Source: Leucobacter komagatae
GTDB lineage: Bacteria > Actinomycetota > Actinomycetes > Actinomycetales > Microbacteriaceae
Direction of reading: 5' to 3'
NCBI RefSeq assembly: GCF_006716085.1
Contig: NZ_VFON01000001.1
Coordinates: 496,001-560,000, forward strand
Length of the DNA stretch: 64,000 nt
Below the pieces are notes generated by a model that was given only the letters and a program-made list of their open reading frames with translations, had not been told where the DNA came from and searched no databases. Both the position numbers and the translations under genes were made by a program. Of the stretch, positions 1 through 12,033 are shown piece after piece. The stretch's first letter is position 1, and every line of letters begins with the position of its first letter.

Positions 1-1405
1 GCAGCGGCTGCGTAATCACCATCTCGCCCTCCTCGTCCACGATCGGGTTGCCAGCGTCATCCCAGACCTCGAGGGCGACTCCGAGCGTACGCGCCGAGAT
101 CTCACCGTCCCACACCGGTGTGATCGGTGAGCCGCCGACGAACCCGCCGACGATATCAGTGCCGCCGCTCACTGAGTTGATCGGAACTCGGTCGCCAAAG
201 ACAGAGCGCACCCACTGGTTCGCCGCGGCGGGCAGCGGCGAACCAGTGCTCGAGATCAGGCGCAGCGACTCGCACGGCGGCACCTCGACACCCGCGGCGG
301 CGCTCGCGAGGATCTGTCCGGGACTCGTTCCAAACACATTGACGCCGTGCCGGTCCACGAGCTGCCAGAGGCGCTCTGCGCCCGGGTAGAGCGGATCGCC
401 CACGTAGAGGATCGCCGTCGCCCCGAAGAGCAGGGTGCTCACCTGGATATTCCACATCATCCAGTTGGGGGTCGTGTACCAGAACAGCGTCTCGCCCTTC
501 CGGAGGTCGGAGTGGAGCCCGAGCGACTTCAGCTGCTCAAGCAGCACTCCCCCGTGTCCGTGCACGATGCCCTTCGGCTTGCCGGTTGTGCCCGAGGTAA
601 ACAGCACCCAGAGCGGATGCTCGAAGGGCACCGGGGCGGGGCCGAACTCTGCGGGCCCACCGGCTGCGAGTGCAGCGGACCACTCGATCCCGCCGTCGAC
701 GGGGCCGGTGCAGGCGAGGGTCGGCACGACAACGGTCGTTGTGACGGTCGGCAGCAGCTCGCGGAGCGCGGCAACCTCGGGTGTGCGGTCGAAGGTCTTC
801 CCTCGGAACACGTAGCCGGTGCCAGTCACGAGTACCGTCGCGCCAAGTTGCCCGAGCCTGTCGGCTGCCGCGGGCGCGTTGTAGTCGATGCCTGTCTGCG
901 ACCAGGTCGCTCCAATGCTCGCGGCCGCGTAGAAAGCAACAACCCCCTCGTAGCAGTTCGGCAGGTAGCCGACGACCCGATCTTCCGGGGCGACGCCGAC
1001 GCTCGTGAGGTAGGCCGCCATCGAGGCGACGTCTGAGCGAAGCTGGTCGTAAGTGTGGGCGTCGGTGCGGCCGTCTTCGTGCTCGACGACCACGGCCTGC
1101 TGGTCGCCCTCACCGAGGCGGAGACGGTCAGCGAAGTTCAGGGTTGCGCCGGCGAACCAGACGGCGTCCCGTACGCCCGTGCCGGTGAGCGCGGCGGTGG
1201 GCTGCGCTACGAACCCCGCCCCTAGATGCTCGGCAACCCCGCTCCAGAATTCGCCGGGATGGGCGACTGACCACGCATGGAGTGCGTCATAGTCACCGAC
1301 CGCCGCCGCGTCGAGTCCGCGGTGCTCGACGAGCCAGCGCGCGAGGTCAGTCACTGCTGCGGCATCGATCGCTTCGGGTGTTGGGGTCCACTGGGGCTGC
1401 GTCAT
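1..1405 (-). CDS. Acetoacetyl-CoA synthetase (acetoacetate-CoA ligase), 3' end beyond window
   Basis: ATP-dependent ligase that activates acetoacetate to acetoacetyl-CoA through an acyl-adenylate, probably for ketone-body or PHB-derived acetoacetate use in the cytoplasm. The minus frame is open from the ATG at 1405 to the window edge, giving about 468 residues of a family usually near 650, so the C-terminal domain is missing here only because the window ends. The adenylate-forming P-loop TSGTTGKPKG is present, followed by YTTPNWMMWN and VFGTSP, and an N-terminal ACAS-type segment (ADRLRLGEG, GYLPNCYEGVVAFYAAAS) typical of acetyl/acetoacetyl-CoA synthetases. Length and the PNWMMWN region favour acetoacetate over acetate. 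AAAGG sits 5-9 nt before the ATG. A GAACA-N2-TGTTC palindrome lies 56 bp upstream. Confidence 0.85.
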   Translation of the reverse strand, partial: MTQPQWTPTPEAIDAAAVTDLARWLVEHRGLDAAAVGDYDALHAWSVAHPGEFWSGVAEHLGAGFVAQPTAALTGTGVRDAVWFAGATLNFADRLRLGEGDQQAVVVEHEDGRTDAHTYDQLRSDVASMAAYLTSVGVAPEDRVVGYLPNCYEGVVAFYAAASIGATWSQTGIDYNAPAAADRLGQLGATVLVTGTGYVFRGKTFDRTPEVAALRELLPTVTTTVVVPTLACTGPVDGGIEWSAALAAGGPAEFGPAPVPFEHPLWVLFTSGTTGKPKGIVHGHGGVLLEQLKSLGLHSDLRKGETLFWYTTPNWMMWNIQVSTLLFGATAILYVGDPLYPGAERLWQLVDRHGVNVFGTSPGQILASAAAGVEVPPCESLRLISSTGSPLPAAANQWVRSVFGDRVPINSVSGGTDIVGGFVGGSPITPVWDGEISARTLGVALEVWDDAGNPIVDEEGEMVITQPL

Positions 1406-1460
1406 TGCTACCTTTTCCACTCTGAGATGTGTGCTGAGTTGTGCTCTCCTCCCCATCCTA

Positions 1461-1472
1461 GAACAACTGTTC
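1461..1472. promoter_or_regulatory. GAACAACTGTTC palindrome upstream of acetoacetyl-CoA synthetase
   Basis: GAACA-AC-TGTTC matches the core of the actinobacterial LexA box (GAAC-N4-GTTC) but not its outer TC and GA bases. It could equally be the operator of a local TetR-type regulator. It lies 56 bp before the start of the acetoacetyl-CoA synthetase gene, within the probable promoter. Confidence 0.3.
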
Positions 1473-1506
1473 GGGAAGCGGATCCGAGCGCATCGAGCGC
1501 AGAAAC

Positions 1507-1540
1507 GGCAGAGGCCCCGACACGATGTCGGGCCTCTGCC
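1507..1540 (-). terminator. Rho-independent terminator after rbpA
   Basis: A 15-bp stem, GGCAGAGGCCCGACA against TGTCGGGCCTCTGCC on the minus reading with a single bulged base and a 3-4 nt loop, lies 31 nt beyond the rbpA stop and is followed on the minus strand by GTTTCT. It probably ends the pgk-tpiA-secG-rbpA transcripts. Confidence 0.75.
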
Positions 1541-1570
1541 GCCTTGACCGAACCGGTCGATGAGTGGTAC

Positions 1571-1936
1571 TTACGCGGTGAGCTTCGCAGTGCCGCGGCG
1601 CTGGCGAAGCTTCAGCAGCGCGGCCTCGAGGAGCTCTTCGGCTTCCTCAGGGGTGCGCCGCTCCTTCACGTAGGCGAGGTGCGTCTTGTAGGGCTCGTTC
1701 TTCGCGAGCTCAGGCGGGTTCGCCTGGTCCTGGCCTGCGGGGAGGCCCGTCGACGGCGAATCGATCTGCTCGGGAATGTCCTCGTCGGCAACGTCGGCCG
1801 CGAAGTAGCGAACCGTCTCGTTTCCGAGCGCGTCCCAGTACGAGACCTTCTTGCGTTCTGCGCGCACGCCGTGATCCATCTCCCCCATGGGGCCGGATCC
1901 GACGCGCGCACCGCGAATGGCGTTACTGCCTGCCAC
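1571..1936 (-). CDS. rbpA: RNA polymerase-binding protein RbpA
   Basis: Actinobacteria-specific RNA polymerase accessory factor that binds the principal sigma factor and stabilises open complexes. The protein begins with AGSNAIRGARVGSGPMGE, the conserved N-terminal tail, and ends with NEPYKTHLAYVKERRTPEEAEELLEAAL, the sigma-interacting helix. I chose the GTG at 1936 (121 aa) because homology begins there; the longer open frame to 2014 overlaps secG. AGCAGG sits 6 nt upstream. The central core has no cysteine at all, so the zinc site known in the Streptomyces protein is absent, as in the mycobacterial type. It follows secG by 23 nt and is probably co-transcribed with it. Confidence 0.93.
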   Translation of the reverse strand: MAGSNAIRGARVGSGPMGEMDHGVRAERKKVSYWDALGNETVRYFAADVADEDIPEQIDSPSTGLPAGQDQANPPELAKNEPYKTHLAYVKERRTPEEAEELLEAALLKLRQRRGTAKLTA

Positions 1937-1959
1937 GGATGACCTGCTTTCGAAAAATG

Positions 1960-2208
1960 CTAGATAAGCGTAAAACGATCGACGAGGCCAATGCCCACGA
2001 TCGAAAAGAACCACACGAGTGAAACGATCACTGTGAGGCGGTTGAGGTTGCGCTCAGCGACGCCAGACGAACCTAGGCTCGACGTCACTCCACCACCGAA
2101 CATGTCTGACAGCCCGCCGCCGCGCCCCTTGTGGAGCAGAACGAACATGATGAGCAGCAGGCTCGTGATCACGAGAAGCGTGATCAGAGCAATCTTCAGT
2201 ACGAGCAA
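1960..2208 (-). CDS. secG: Protein translocase subunit SecG
   Basis: Small membrane subunit of the SecYEG translocon. It has 82 aa with two hydrophobic segments (about residues 2-25 and 58-78) separated by the family-typical glycine-rich loop GRGGGLSDMFGGG. The start is TTG at 2208, preceded by GAAAGG at a spacing of 9 nt; no ATG or GTG gives the full first membrane segment. The order pgk-tpiA-secG is widespread in Actinobacteria and Firmicutes and supports the call. Confidence 0.93.
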   Translation of the reverse strand: MLVLKIALITLLVITSLLLIMFVLLHKGRGGGLSDMFGGGVTSSLGSSGVAERNLNRLTVIVSLVWFFSIVGIGLVDRFTLI

Positions 2209-2272
2209 AATAGGTGCCTTTCGCAGCGAGGCGCAATAAGTCAGCCTCCAGTATACCCCGGCGTGTGAAATC

Positions 2273-2287
2273 GGGCGGATGCCGCCC
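2273..2287 (-). terminator. Short GC hairpin between tpiA and secG
   Basis: GGGCGG-atg-CCGCCC forms a 6-bp stem with a 3-nt loop 20 nt after the tpiA stop. There is no T-run, so it is at most a weak or attenuating terminator. Confidence 0.35.
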
Positions 2288-2307
2288 AGGTGTCGGGAAG
2301 GTTGGGG

Positions 2308-3114
2308 CTAGACCGTCACGTGCTTCTTGAACTGGACAATGCGGCTGAACTCGTCGACCTTCAGGCTCGCGCCTCCGACGAGCGCGCCGTCAAGGTTCGG
2401 CTGCTTGAGGTACGAAGCGACGTTCTGGCTCGCGACCGAACCGCCGTAGAGTACCCGGGTGGCGTCGGCGATGGCGTCACCGCGCTCGGTGCGAAGCACC
2501 TCGCGGAGCGCCTTCCCGACCTCTTCCGCTTGCTCGGGTGTTGCGGGCTCGCCACTGCCGATGGCCCACACGGGCTCGTAGGCAACGACGATCTCAGCGT
2601 CTGCTGGCAGGTGGGCGAGGGCCGCGGTGAGCTGTGCCACGGGGATCGCGGCCGCGCCGTGCGTCTCGAGATCCTCTGCCGTCTCGCCGACACAGATCAC
2701 GGGCACCATGCCGCCCGCGACCGCTGCGCGAGCCTTGAGGCCCACGGTGTCGTCGGACTCGTTGTGCCCGGCGCGGCGCTCCGAGTGGCCCACCAAGACG
2801 TAGCGCACGTCAAGCTTCCCGAGCATCGCGGCTGAGACGTCTCCGGTGAACGCACCGGCGGCCTCAGGCGAAACGTCTTGGGCACCGAGTGCGACGGGCA
2901 GCTTGTCGGCTGCGAGCAGCGTCTGCACCGAGCGGAGGTCGGTGAACGGCGGGAATACCGCCACCTCGACGTCAGCGTAGTTGTGCTGCGCGTCCTTGAG
3001 GCTCCACGCGAGCTTCTGCACGAACGCGATCGCTTGCAGGTGGTCGAAGTTCATCTTCCAGTTGCCTGCGATGAGGGGCGTGCGGGCGACTACGGGTGCG
3101 GGTGCGTCATTCAT
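2308..3114 (-). CDS. tpiA: Triosephosphate isomerase
   Basis: Glycolytic enzyme interconverting dihydroxyacetone phosphate and glyceraldehyde 3-phosphate in the cytoplasm. It has 268 aa, within the usual range. Key motifs are AGNWKMN (substrate-binding Asn and Lys), GHSERR (catalytic His), [11 protein letters not shown] (catalytic Glu) and LYGGSV (phosphate gripper). The start overlaps the pgk stop in an ATGA arrangement, so translation is coupled to pgk. Confidence 0.97.
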   Translation of the reverse strand: MNDAPAPVVARTPLIAGNWKMNFDHLQAIAFVQKLAWSLKDAQHNYADVEVAVFPPFTDLRSVQTLLAADKLPVALGAQDVSPEAAGAFTGDVSAAMLGKLDVRYVLVGHSERRAGHNESDDTVGLKARAAVAGGMVPVICVGETAEDLETHGAAAIPVAQLTAALAHLPADAEIVVAYEPVWAIGSGEPATPEQAEEVGKALREVLRTERGDAIADATRVLYGGSVASQNVASYLKQPNLDGALVGGASLKVDEFSRIVQFKKHVTV

Positions 3115-4328
3115 GCGAGGACCTCCAGTCCGGGGAGCGACTTGCCTTCGAGGAACTCAAGGCTTGCGCCTCCGCCCGTCGAGATGTGGCCGAACGCGTC
3201 GTCGGCGAACCCGAGCGCGCGAACAGCGGCAGCGGAATCGCCGCCGCCGACAACGGTGAAGCCCTCGGTGTCGGTGAGGGCCTGAGCGACCGTGCGCGTG
3301 CCTTCGGCAAACGCGGCCATCTCGAACACGCCCATTGGCCCGTTCCAGAAGACGGTCGCAGAGTCGTTGATGGCCGCGGCGAATGCGGCGGCCGAGTCGG
3401 GCCCGATGTCGAGGCCAAGCCCCGCGGCGCCGAACGAGCTCGACTCGATGGCATCGGCGGGGACAACCTCGTGCGCGGCGTCAGCTGCGAAGCTCTCAGC
3501 AACGACGATGTCCGTCGGAAGCACGATGCGAACGCCCCGGGAGACGGCCTGTTCGAGGTACCCGCGCACCGTATCGAGCTGATCCTCCTCGAGAAGGCTC
3601 GCGCCAACCGCGTGGCCCTGCGCTGCGAGGAAAGTGAAGACCATCCCGCCGCCGACGAGCAGCGTGTCGACGCGCTCAATCAGGTGTGCGATGACGCCAA
3701 GCTTGTCGGAGACTTTTGAGCCGCCGAGAACGACGGCGTAGGGCCGGTCGGCCTTCTCAGTGAGACGCTCAAGCACCTCAAGCTCGGCGGCAACAAGGCG
3801 GCCGGCAGCGCTCGGCAGCAGCTTCGCGAGGTCGTAGACGCTCGCCTGCTTCCGGTGTACGACGCCGAAGCCGTCGGAGACGAACGCGTCGCCGAGAGCC
3901 GCAAGCTGGGCGGCGAACGCTCCGCGAGCCGCGTCGTCCTTGCTCGTCTCCCCCGGGTTGAACCGGAGGTTCTCAAGCAGAAGGACGTCGCCGTCGGAGA
4001 GCGCGGCGACAGCGGCAGCGGCGGCTTCGCCGACGGTTTCGTCGACGAAGCCCACCGGTGCGCCGAGCAGCTCAGCCATGCGCGCAGCAACCGGTCGCAG
4101 CGAGAAGCGCTCGTCGGGAGCGCCCTCCGGCCGGCCAAGATGGCTGATCAGCACGATTCGCGCTCCGGCCTCGCGCAACTCACGAATAGTCGTGAGCGAC
4201 GCTCGAATCCGGCCGTCATCGGTGATGCTCTTCGCCCCGTTCTCGTCGGTTGCGAGGGGGACGTTGAGGTCACATCGGACAATAACAGTTTTCGACCCCA
4301 ACGGGCCGAGCGAATCGAGGGTGCGCAT
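3111..4328 (-). CDS. pgk: Phosphoglycerate kinase
   Basis: Transfers phosphate from 1,3-bisphosphoglycerate to ADP. It has 405 aa. The N-terminal domain has RCDLNVPL and the substrate motif LISHLGRP; the C-terminal nucleotide domain has [20 protein letters not shown] and [12 protein letters not shown]. It overlaps tpiA by four bases. The usual upstream partner gap (glyceraldehyde-3-phosphate dehydrogenase) is not here: sodA lies 22 bp upstream instead. Confidence 0.97.
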   Translation of the reverse strand: MRTLDSLGPLGSKTVIVRCDLNVPLATDENGAKSITDDGRIRASLTTIRELREAGARIVLISHLGRPEGAPDERFSLRPVAARMAELLGAPVGFVDETVGEAAAAAVAALSDGDVLLLENLRFNPGETSKDDAARGAFAAQLAALGDAFVSDGFGVVHRKQASVYDLAKLLPSAAGRLVAAELEVLERLTEKADRPYAVVLGGSKVSDKLGVIAHLIERVDTLLVGGGMVFTFLAAQGHAVGASLLEEDQLDTVRGYLEQAVSRGVRIVLPTDIVVAESFAADAAHEVVPADAIESSSFGAAGLGLDIGPDSAAAFAAAINDSATVFWNGPMGVFEMAAFAEGTRTVAQALTDTEGFTVVGGGDSAAAVRALGFADDAFGHISTGGGASLEFLEGKSLPGLEVLA

Positions 4329-4350
4329 GGTTCCTTACGGGTGAGCTGGG

Positions 4351-4968
4351 TTAGATCAGGCCGGGCGTCTGGCTGCGAGCGGTCTCAAACCGCTTCGCGA
4401 CGTCCTGCCAGTTCGCGATGTTCCAGAAAGCCTTGACGTAGTCAGCGCGAACGTTGAGGTAGTCGAGGTAGTACGCGTGCTCCCAGCAATCGAGCATGAG
4501 CAGCGGAACGGTGCCGGCGGGGAGGTTGCCCTGCTGGTCGAACATCTGCACGATGTTCGCGCGCTGACCGAGGGTGTCCCATGCGAGCACGGCCCAGCCC
4601 GAGCCCTGCACGCCCATCGCGGTCGCGGTGAAGTGCGCCTGGAACTTCTCGAAGTCACCGAAGAACTCGTCAATCGCCGACGCGAGTTCGCCCTCGGGGC
4701 GGCCGCCGCCGTCGGGCGACATGTTGTTCCAGAAGATCGTGTGGTTCACGTGGCCGCCCACGTTGAACGCGAGGTCCTTCTCCAGCTTGTTCACGGGTGC
4801 GAGGTTGCCCGATTCGCGCGCCTCAGCGAGCTGCTCGAGCGCGGTGTTCGCTCCGGTGACGTACGCCTGGTGGTGCTTGTCGTGGTGCAACTGCATGATC
4901 TTGCCGCTGATGTGCGGCTCAAGGGCAGCGTAATCGTAGGGAAGTTCAGGGAGTGAGTATGCGGTCAT
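4351..4968 (-). CDS. sodA: Superoxide dismutase, Mn/Fe family
   Basis: Cytoplasmic dismutase converting superoxide to oxygen and hydrogen peroxide. It has 205 aa. Metal and active-site residues lie in LHHDKHHQAYV, HVNHTIFWNN, GVQGSGWAVL and LDCWEHAYYLDY. Sequence alone does not settle Mn versus Fe; the GVQGSGWAVL region with the active-site Gln leans to a Mn or cambialistic enzyme. A strong AAAAGGAG site precedes the ATG. It lies between whiA and pgk. Confidence 0.95.
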   Translation of the reverse strand: MTAYSLPELPYDYAALEPHISGKIMQLHHDKHHQAYVTGANTALEQLAEARESGNLAPVNKLEKDLAFNVGGHVNHTIFWNNMSPDGGGRPEGELASAIDEFFGDFEKFQAHFTATAMGVQGSGWAVLAWDTLGQRANIVQMFDQQGNLPAGTVPLLMLDCWEHAYYLDYLNVRADYVKAFWNIANWQDVAKRFETARSQTPGLI

Positions 4969-5052
4969 GGCAGCTCCTTTTCTGTTGAGTGCTTCTGATA
5001 GGCAGTCTATTGCGGGAACACCCGGTGAGACGAGTGTTCGCTGCGAGCTAGA

Positions 5053-6027
5053 TCAGACGAGTTCCTCAGGAACGCTCGCCTCGGTGCCGGGGATGCCCTG
5101 ATCCTCAGCGGCCTTGTCCGCCATGGCGAGCAGGCGCCTGATACGCCCGGCGATCGCGTCCTTCGTCAGCGGCGGATCGGCGCGGGCGCCGAGCTCGTCG
5201 AGGCTCGCCTCGCGGTGCGTGAGGCGAAGCTGGCCCGCGTAGCCGAGGTGGTCGGGCACATCTGAGCCAAGGATCTCGAGCGCGCGCTCAACGCGGGCGC
5301 AGGCCGCGACCGAGGCCTCGGCCGACCGGCGCAGGTTCGCATCATCAAAGTTCACGAGACGGTTCGCGGTCGCACGCGTCTCGCGCGCCTTCCGCAGGTT
5401 GTCCCAGGCGGCGCGGCACTCTTCGGCGCCCATGATCCCGAGGAGAGACCCGATGGCCTCACCATCGCGAACGAGCAGCTTCGAGACACCGCGAATATCG
5501 CGGCTCTTCGCGTCTACGCCGATGCGGCTCGCCGCCCCAACGAGGGCCATCGCCGTCTCGCTGCTCGGGCAGACGACCTCGAGGCTCACGGTGCGACCGG
5601 GAGGCGTGATCTTGCCGCGGGCGAGGAACGCGCCGCGAAGTGCGGCAGCGAGTTCCTTGGCGTCACCGGTGGTGACGCGATTCGGCAAGCCGCGGATCGG
5701 CCGGCGGCGCTGATCGAGCAGCCCGAGCTGGCGGGCGAGGGTCTCGCCATCGATCACGCGGACAAGGAACTGGGGTGCGCCCGGGCGCACGCTGGTGGGG
5801 GGCAACTGTCGGGCCTCGGCGCGCACGCCGTACAGCTCCGCAAGGTCTTTTCGCACGCGCTGAACCGTCTGCGGAGTGTGCAGTTCAGCTTCAAGGGCAA
5901 TGCGCCCGTTGATCGTGTGTAGGCCGCCAGACAAGCGCAGGATCGTGGCGAGTTCCGCCATTCTCTCCCCGGTCCGTTGCACGGGGAGCTTCACCAGCTC
6001 GCTCATGACATCGGCGGTACTCGGCAC
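5053..6027 (-). CDS. whiA: Sporulation/division transcription factor WhiA
   Basis: DNA-binding protein of Gram-positive bacteria controlling division and differentiation genes. The protein from the GTG at 6027 is 324 aa, the normal length, starts PSTADVMSELVKL like other WhiA proteins, and has AAAGGA at a spacing of 8 nt. The frame stays open to 6201, but that extension runs into rapZ. The N-terminal region has the degenerate LAGLIDADG-like fold (LRLSGGLHTINGR, LRGAFLARGKI). The C-terminal helix-turn-helix is near residues 255-310 (LTHREASLDELGARADPPLTKDAIAGRIRR). The gene follows rapZ by 59 nt, with no yvcK between them. Confidence 0.95.
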   Translation of the reverse strand: MPSTADVMSELVKLPVQRTGERMAELATILRLSGGLHTINGRIALEAELHTPQTVQRVRKDLAELYGVRAEARQLPPTSVRPGAPQFLVRVIDGETLARQLGLLDQRRRPIRGLPNRVTTGDAKELAAALRGAFLARGKITPPGRTVSLEVVCPSSETAMALVGAASRIGVDAKSRDIRGVSKLLVRDGEAIGSLLGIMGAEECRAAWDNLRKARETRATANRLVNFDDANLRRSAEASVAACARVERALEILGSDVPDHLGYAGQLRLTHREASLDELGARADPPLTKDAIAGRIRRLLAMADKAAEDQGIPGTEASVPEELV

Positions 6028-6086
6028 AGATATTCCTTTCGAAACAGGTGAATAGCAAACTAAATGACGGCGAAGCGCGCCGGCAT

Positions 6087-6965
6087 TTACTCGCGACCGA
6101 GGTCGCGGTGGCGGAGCTGAACGCTCACGCCGGGCAGACCGGCAAGCCGGTCTGCGAGCTCGCGGGCGACAGCCACGGAGCGGTGCTTGCCGCCGGTGCA
6201 CCCAATGGCGAGCGATGCGTGACGCTTGTTCTCGCGCTGGAACCCGGCGAACACCGGTGTGAGCGCCGCTACGTAAGCGTCAATGAACTCGGAGGCGCCC
6301 TCGCGGCTGAGGACGTAGTCCTTCACAGCCGGGTCAACTCCAGTGAGCGGGCGAAGCTCGGTCTCCCAGAACGGGTTCGGGATGAACCGCATGTCGGCCA
6401 TGAGGTCGACGTCGGTCGGGGCGCCGTACTTAAACCCAAAGCTCATCACCGTGAGCTGTAGCCCTGCCGTGTCCTCCGCAGAGAACATCTCGCGAGTCGC
6501 GGTCGTGAGCTGGTGCACGTTGTAGCTCGAAGTATCGACCACAACGTCGCTCGTCGCGCGAAGCTCTTGCGAGCGTTCGCGCTCGAGGCGGATGCCCTCA
6601 AGCAGGCCCCCGGCCTCAACCTGGAGCGGGTGCGGGCGGCGAACGCTCTCGTAGCGGCGCACGAGAATATCGTCAGCCGCATCAAGGAAGACCACGCGAA
6701 CCGTCGCGGTGTGGCGAAGCTCGTTGACGGTCTCCTGGATATCTGCGAAAAGATCCCGACCGCGCACGTCGACAACCGCGGCGATGCGCGGAAGCGCGCC
6801 ACCCGACTTGTCGGCCATGTCAGCGAGGGTCTTCACCATCGAGAGCGGCAGGTTGTCGACGACATACCAGCCGAGGTCCTCGAGGGTGTTCGCGACGGTG
6901 CTTCGGCCAGCCCCGGACATGCCGGTGACGATCAGGATCTCCTGACCTGTTGTGACCTCATTCAT
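6087..6965 (-). CDS. rapZ: RNase adapter / nucleotide-binding protein RapZ
   Basis: P-loop protein (formerly YvcJ). In E. coli it is an RNase E adapter for GlmZ; in Gram-positives the partner is less clear and may involve cell-wall precursor signalling. It has 292 aa. Walker A GMSGAGRST lies at residues 15-23. The C-terminal domain has FGFKYGAPTDVDLMADMRF, NPFW and the conserved GCTGGKHRSVAV. Its start overlaps the uvrC stop by 8 nt, so the two are translationally coupled. Confidence 0.95.
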   Translation of the reverse strand: MNEVTTGQEILIVTGMSGAGRSTVANTLEDLGWYVVDNLPLSMVKTLADMADKSGGALPRIAAVVDVRGRDLFADIQETVNELRHTATVRVVFLDAADDILVRRYESVRRPHPLQVEAGGLLEGIRLERERSQELRATSDVVVDTSSYNVHQLTTATREMFSAEDTAGLQLTVMSFGFKYGAPTDVDLMADMRFIPNPFWETELRPLTGVDPAVKDYVLSREGASEFIDAYVAALTPVFAGFQRENKRHASLAIGCTGGKHRSVAVARELADRLAGLPGVSVQLRHRDLGRE

Positions 6966-8931
6966 CCGCTACCTCCTCAAGCTCCGTGTCTGTCTGCGCA
7001 TCGTCAATCTTAGCGTCAGGCGAGCTCTTTCGGAGTCGGGTAAGGTGGCTGAGAATCTGTTCTGCCGTCCGCTCGCCAATGCCGGGCACGGCCGCGAGCT
7101 CCGCAACTGACGCGGCCCTCAGGCGCGTCGCCGAACCGAAATGCCTGAGCAGCTGCTGCACCCGCTTCGGACCCAGCCCGGGCACGTCGGCGAGCTGTGA
7201 GGCGATCGCCTCGCTCCGGCGCTGCCGCTGGAACGTAATCGCGAAACGGTGTGCCTCGTCACGGGCCCGCTGCACGAGGAACAGCGCCTCGCTCGTGCGC
7301 GGAAGCACCACCGGGAACGGATCCTCCGGGAGCCAAAGCTCCTCGAGCCGCTTTGCGATGCCGCAGAGAGCGACGTCGGTGATCCCGGCTTCGCGCAGCG
7401 CGCGATGCGCTGCCTTCACCTGCGGCTCACCGCCGTCGACGATGATGAGCTGGGGTCGGGCGCGGTAGGCGCCCGAGGGCCGCTCCCCCGACTCGCGGGC
7501 GAGGTTGAGCTGCGCCGAGCGCCTGGAGACGACCTGGTAGATCGAGTCGGTGTCGTCGGTGGTCTCCTCGATGCGGTACTTGCGATACTCGCTCTTCGCC
7601 GGGAGCCCATCCTCGAACACCACAAGCGAGGCGACGACGCCGGTGCCCTGCAGGTGCGACACGTCGATGCACTCGATGCGGAGAGGGGCCTCAGAAAGTC
7701 CGAGGGCCTGCTGCAGTTCGGCGAGTGCGTCCGTGCGCGACGTGATGTCAGCGGCCCGCTTGAGCTTGTAGCGCATGAGGTTCTCGCCCGCATTGAGGGT
7801 CGCCCGGTCCATCAGCTGCGCTTTGTCCCCGCGTTCGGGGGTGCGAATGTGCACTTTGCCCCGACGCGGGCGCAGCGTCGAGAGCGTCTCCTCAAGCGAC
7901 GCGAGCCCATCGGGAAGCTGGGGTACGAGCACTTCCGGCGGCGGCTCGTGACCGCCCTCGTACGCGGTCTGTAGCACCTGCTCGAGGAGCCGCCCGGGCG
8001 AGTCGTCGAGCTCAACGTCGACGATCCAGCTCCGCTCGCCCCGCACGCGGCCCCCGCGGATGATGAACTGGTGAAGCGCGGCCGAGAGCTCGTCAACACG
8101 CAACCCAAATGCGTCGACGTCAACCTCGTGGCCGAGCACGATCGCGTTCTTCTCCATGACGTGCTCGACCGCGACGATCTGATCCCGCAGGCGCGCGGCG
8201 TCTTCGTAGCGCTGCTCGGCGGCCGCGTCCTTCATCTCGCGCTGGAGTTTGCGGAACTGCGACTGGTAGTTGCCACTCAGAAACGACACGAGCTCGCCAA
8301 CGCGCTCGCGGTGCGCCTCAACGGAGATCGTGTGTGAGCAGGGCCCTGAGCAGCGGCCAATCTGGCCGGCGAGGCAGGGCTTTCCGCTCGACATCGCGCG
8401 CTTGTAATCAGCGTCGTTGCACGTGCGAATCGGAAACGCCTGTTGGAGCAGGGCCGCCGTCTCGCGGATCGCCCACACCTTCGGGTACGGCCCAAAGTAC
8501 CGGGCGCCCTTGATGCGCTCGTTCCGCGTGATGATGAGCCGGGGCGCCTCCTCGCCCAGGGTCACCGCGAGGTACGGGTAGGTTTTGTCGTCCTTAAACT
8601 GCACGTTGAAGGGCGGCTTGTACTCCGTGATCCAGGTGTGCTCGAGCACGAGCGACTCGGTGTCGCTCGCGACGACCGTCCAGTCAACGTTCGAGGCGAG
8701 CGACAGCATGCGGCGCGTGCGCGGCATGAGCGAGTGCATCGGTTGGAAGTAGTTCGCGAGCCGGGCGCGGAGGTTCTTCGCTTTGCCGATGTACAGCACT
8801 CGACCCTGGCGGTCCGAGAATCGGTAGACGCCAGGGCTCGTCGGGATCTCCCCCGCCGCCGGTTTGAACGCGTCACGGGGGTCCGCGGGCTCAGTGGCCA
8901 GCTCGCCCTCGTGACGAGGATCGTCGCTCAC
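6958..8931 (-). CDS. uvrC: Excinuclease ABC subunit C
   Basis: Dual-incision nuclease of nucleotide excision repair. It has 657 aa. The GIY-YIG nuclease domain is at about 30-110 (GVYRFSDRQGRVLYIGKAKN), the UvrB-interacting UVR motif near 225 (EQRYEDAARLRDQI), the RNase H-like 5' nuclease domain at about 400-560 (ECIDVSHLQGT, LIIVDGG), and tandem helix-hairpin-helices at the end (LADVPGLGPKRVQQLL, LAAVPGIGERTAEQIL). It lies 10 nt downstream of uvrA in the same direction, so uvrA-uvrC-rapZ-whiA probably form one transcript. Confidence 0.97.
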   Translation of the reverse strand: MSDDPRHEGELATEPADPRDAFKPAAGEIPTSPGVYRFSDRQGRVLYIGKAKNLRARLANYFQPMHSLMPRTRRMLSLASNVDWTVVASDTESLVLEHTWITEYKPPFNVQFKDDKTYPYLAVTLGEEAPRLIITRNERIKGARYFGPYPKVWAIRETAALLQQAFPIRTCNDADYKRAMSSGKPCLAGQIGRCSGPCSHTISVEAHRERVGELVSFLSGNYQSQFRKLQREMKDAAAEQRYEDAARLRDQIVAVEHVMEKNAIVLGHEVDVDAFGLRVDELSAALHQFIIRGGRVRGERSWIVDVELDDSPGRLLEQVLQTAYEGGHEPPPEVLVPQLPDGLASLEETLSTLRPRRGKVHIRTPERGDKAQLMDRATLNAGENLMRYKLKRAADITSRTDALAELQQALGLSEAPLRIECIDVSHLQGTGVVASLVVFEDGLPAKSEYRKYRIEETTDDTDSIYQVVSRRSAQLNLARESGERPSGAYRARPQLIIVDGGEPQVKAAHRALREAGITDVALCGIAKRLEELWLPEDPFPVVLPRTSEALFLVQRARDEAHRFAITFQRQRRSEAIASQLADVPGLGPKRVQQLLRHFGSATRLRAASVAELAAVPGIGERTAEQILSHLTRLRKSSPDAKIDDAQTDTELEEVADE

Positions 8932-8941
8932 GCCAGGCGCC

Positions 8942-12001
<3,060 letters not shown>

Positions 12002-12033
12002 TCCCCCAGCTTAGCGGGTTCGGGCCCTTGATT

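Noticed and set aside
6028..6201. N-terminal extension of whiA
   Set aside because: It overlaps rapZ, is Arg-rich and lacks homology; the GTG at 6027 has a good ribosome site.
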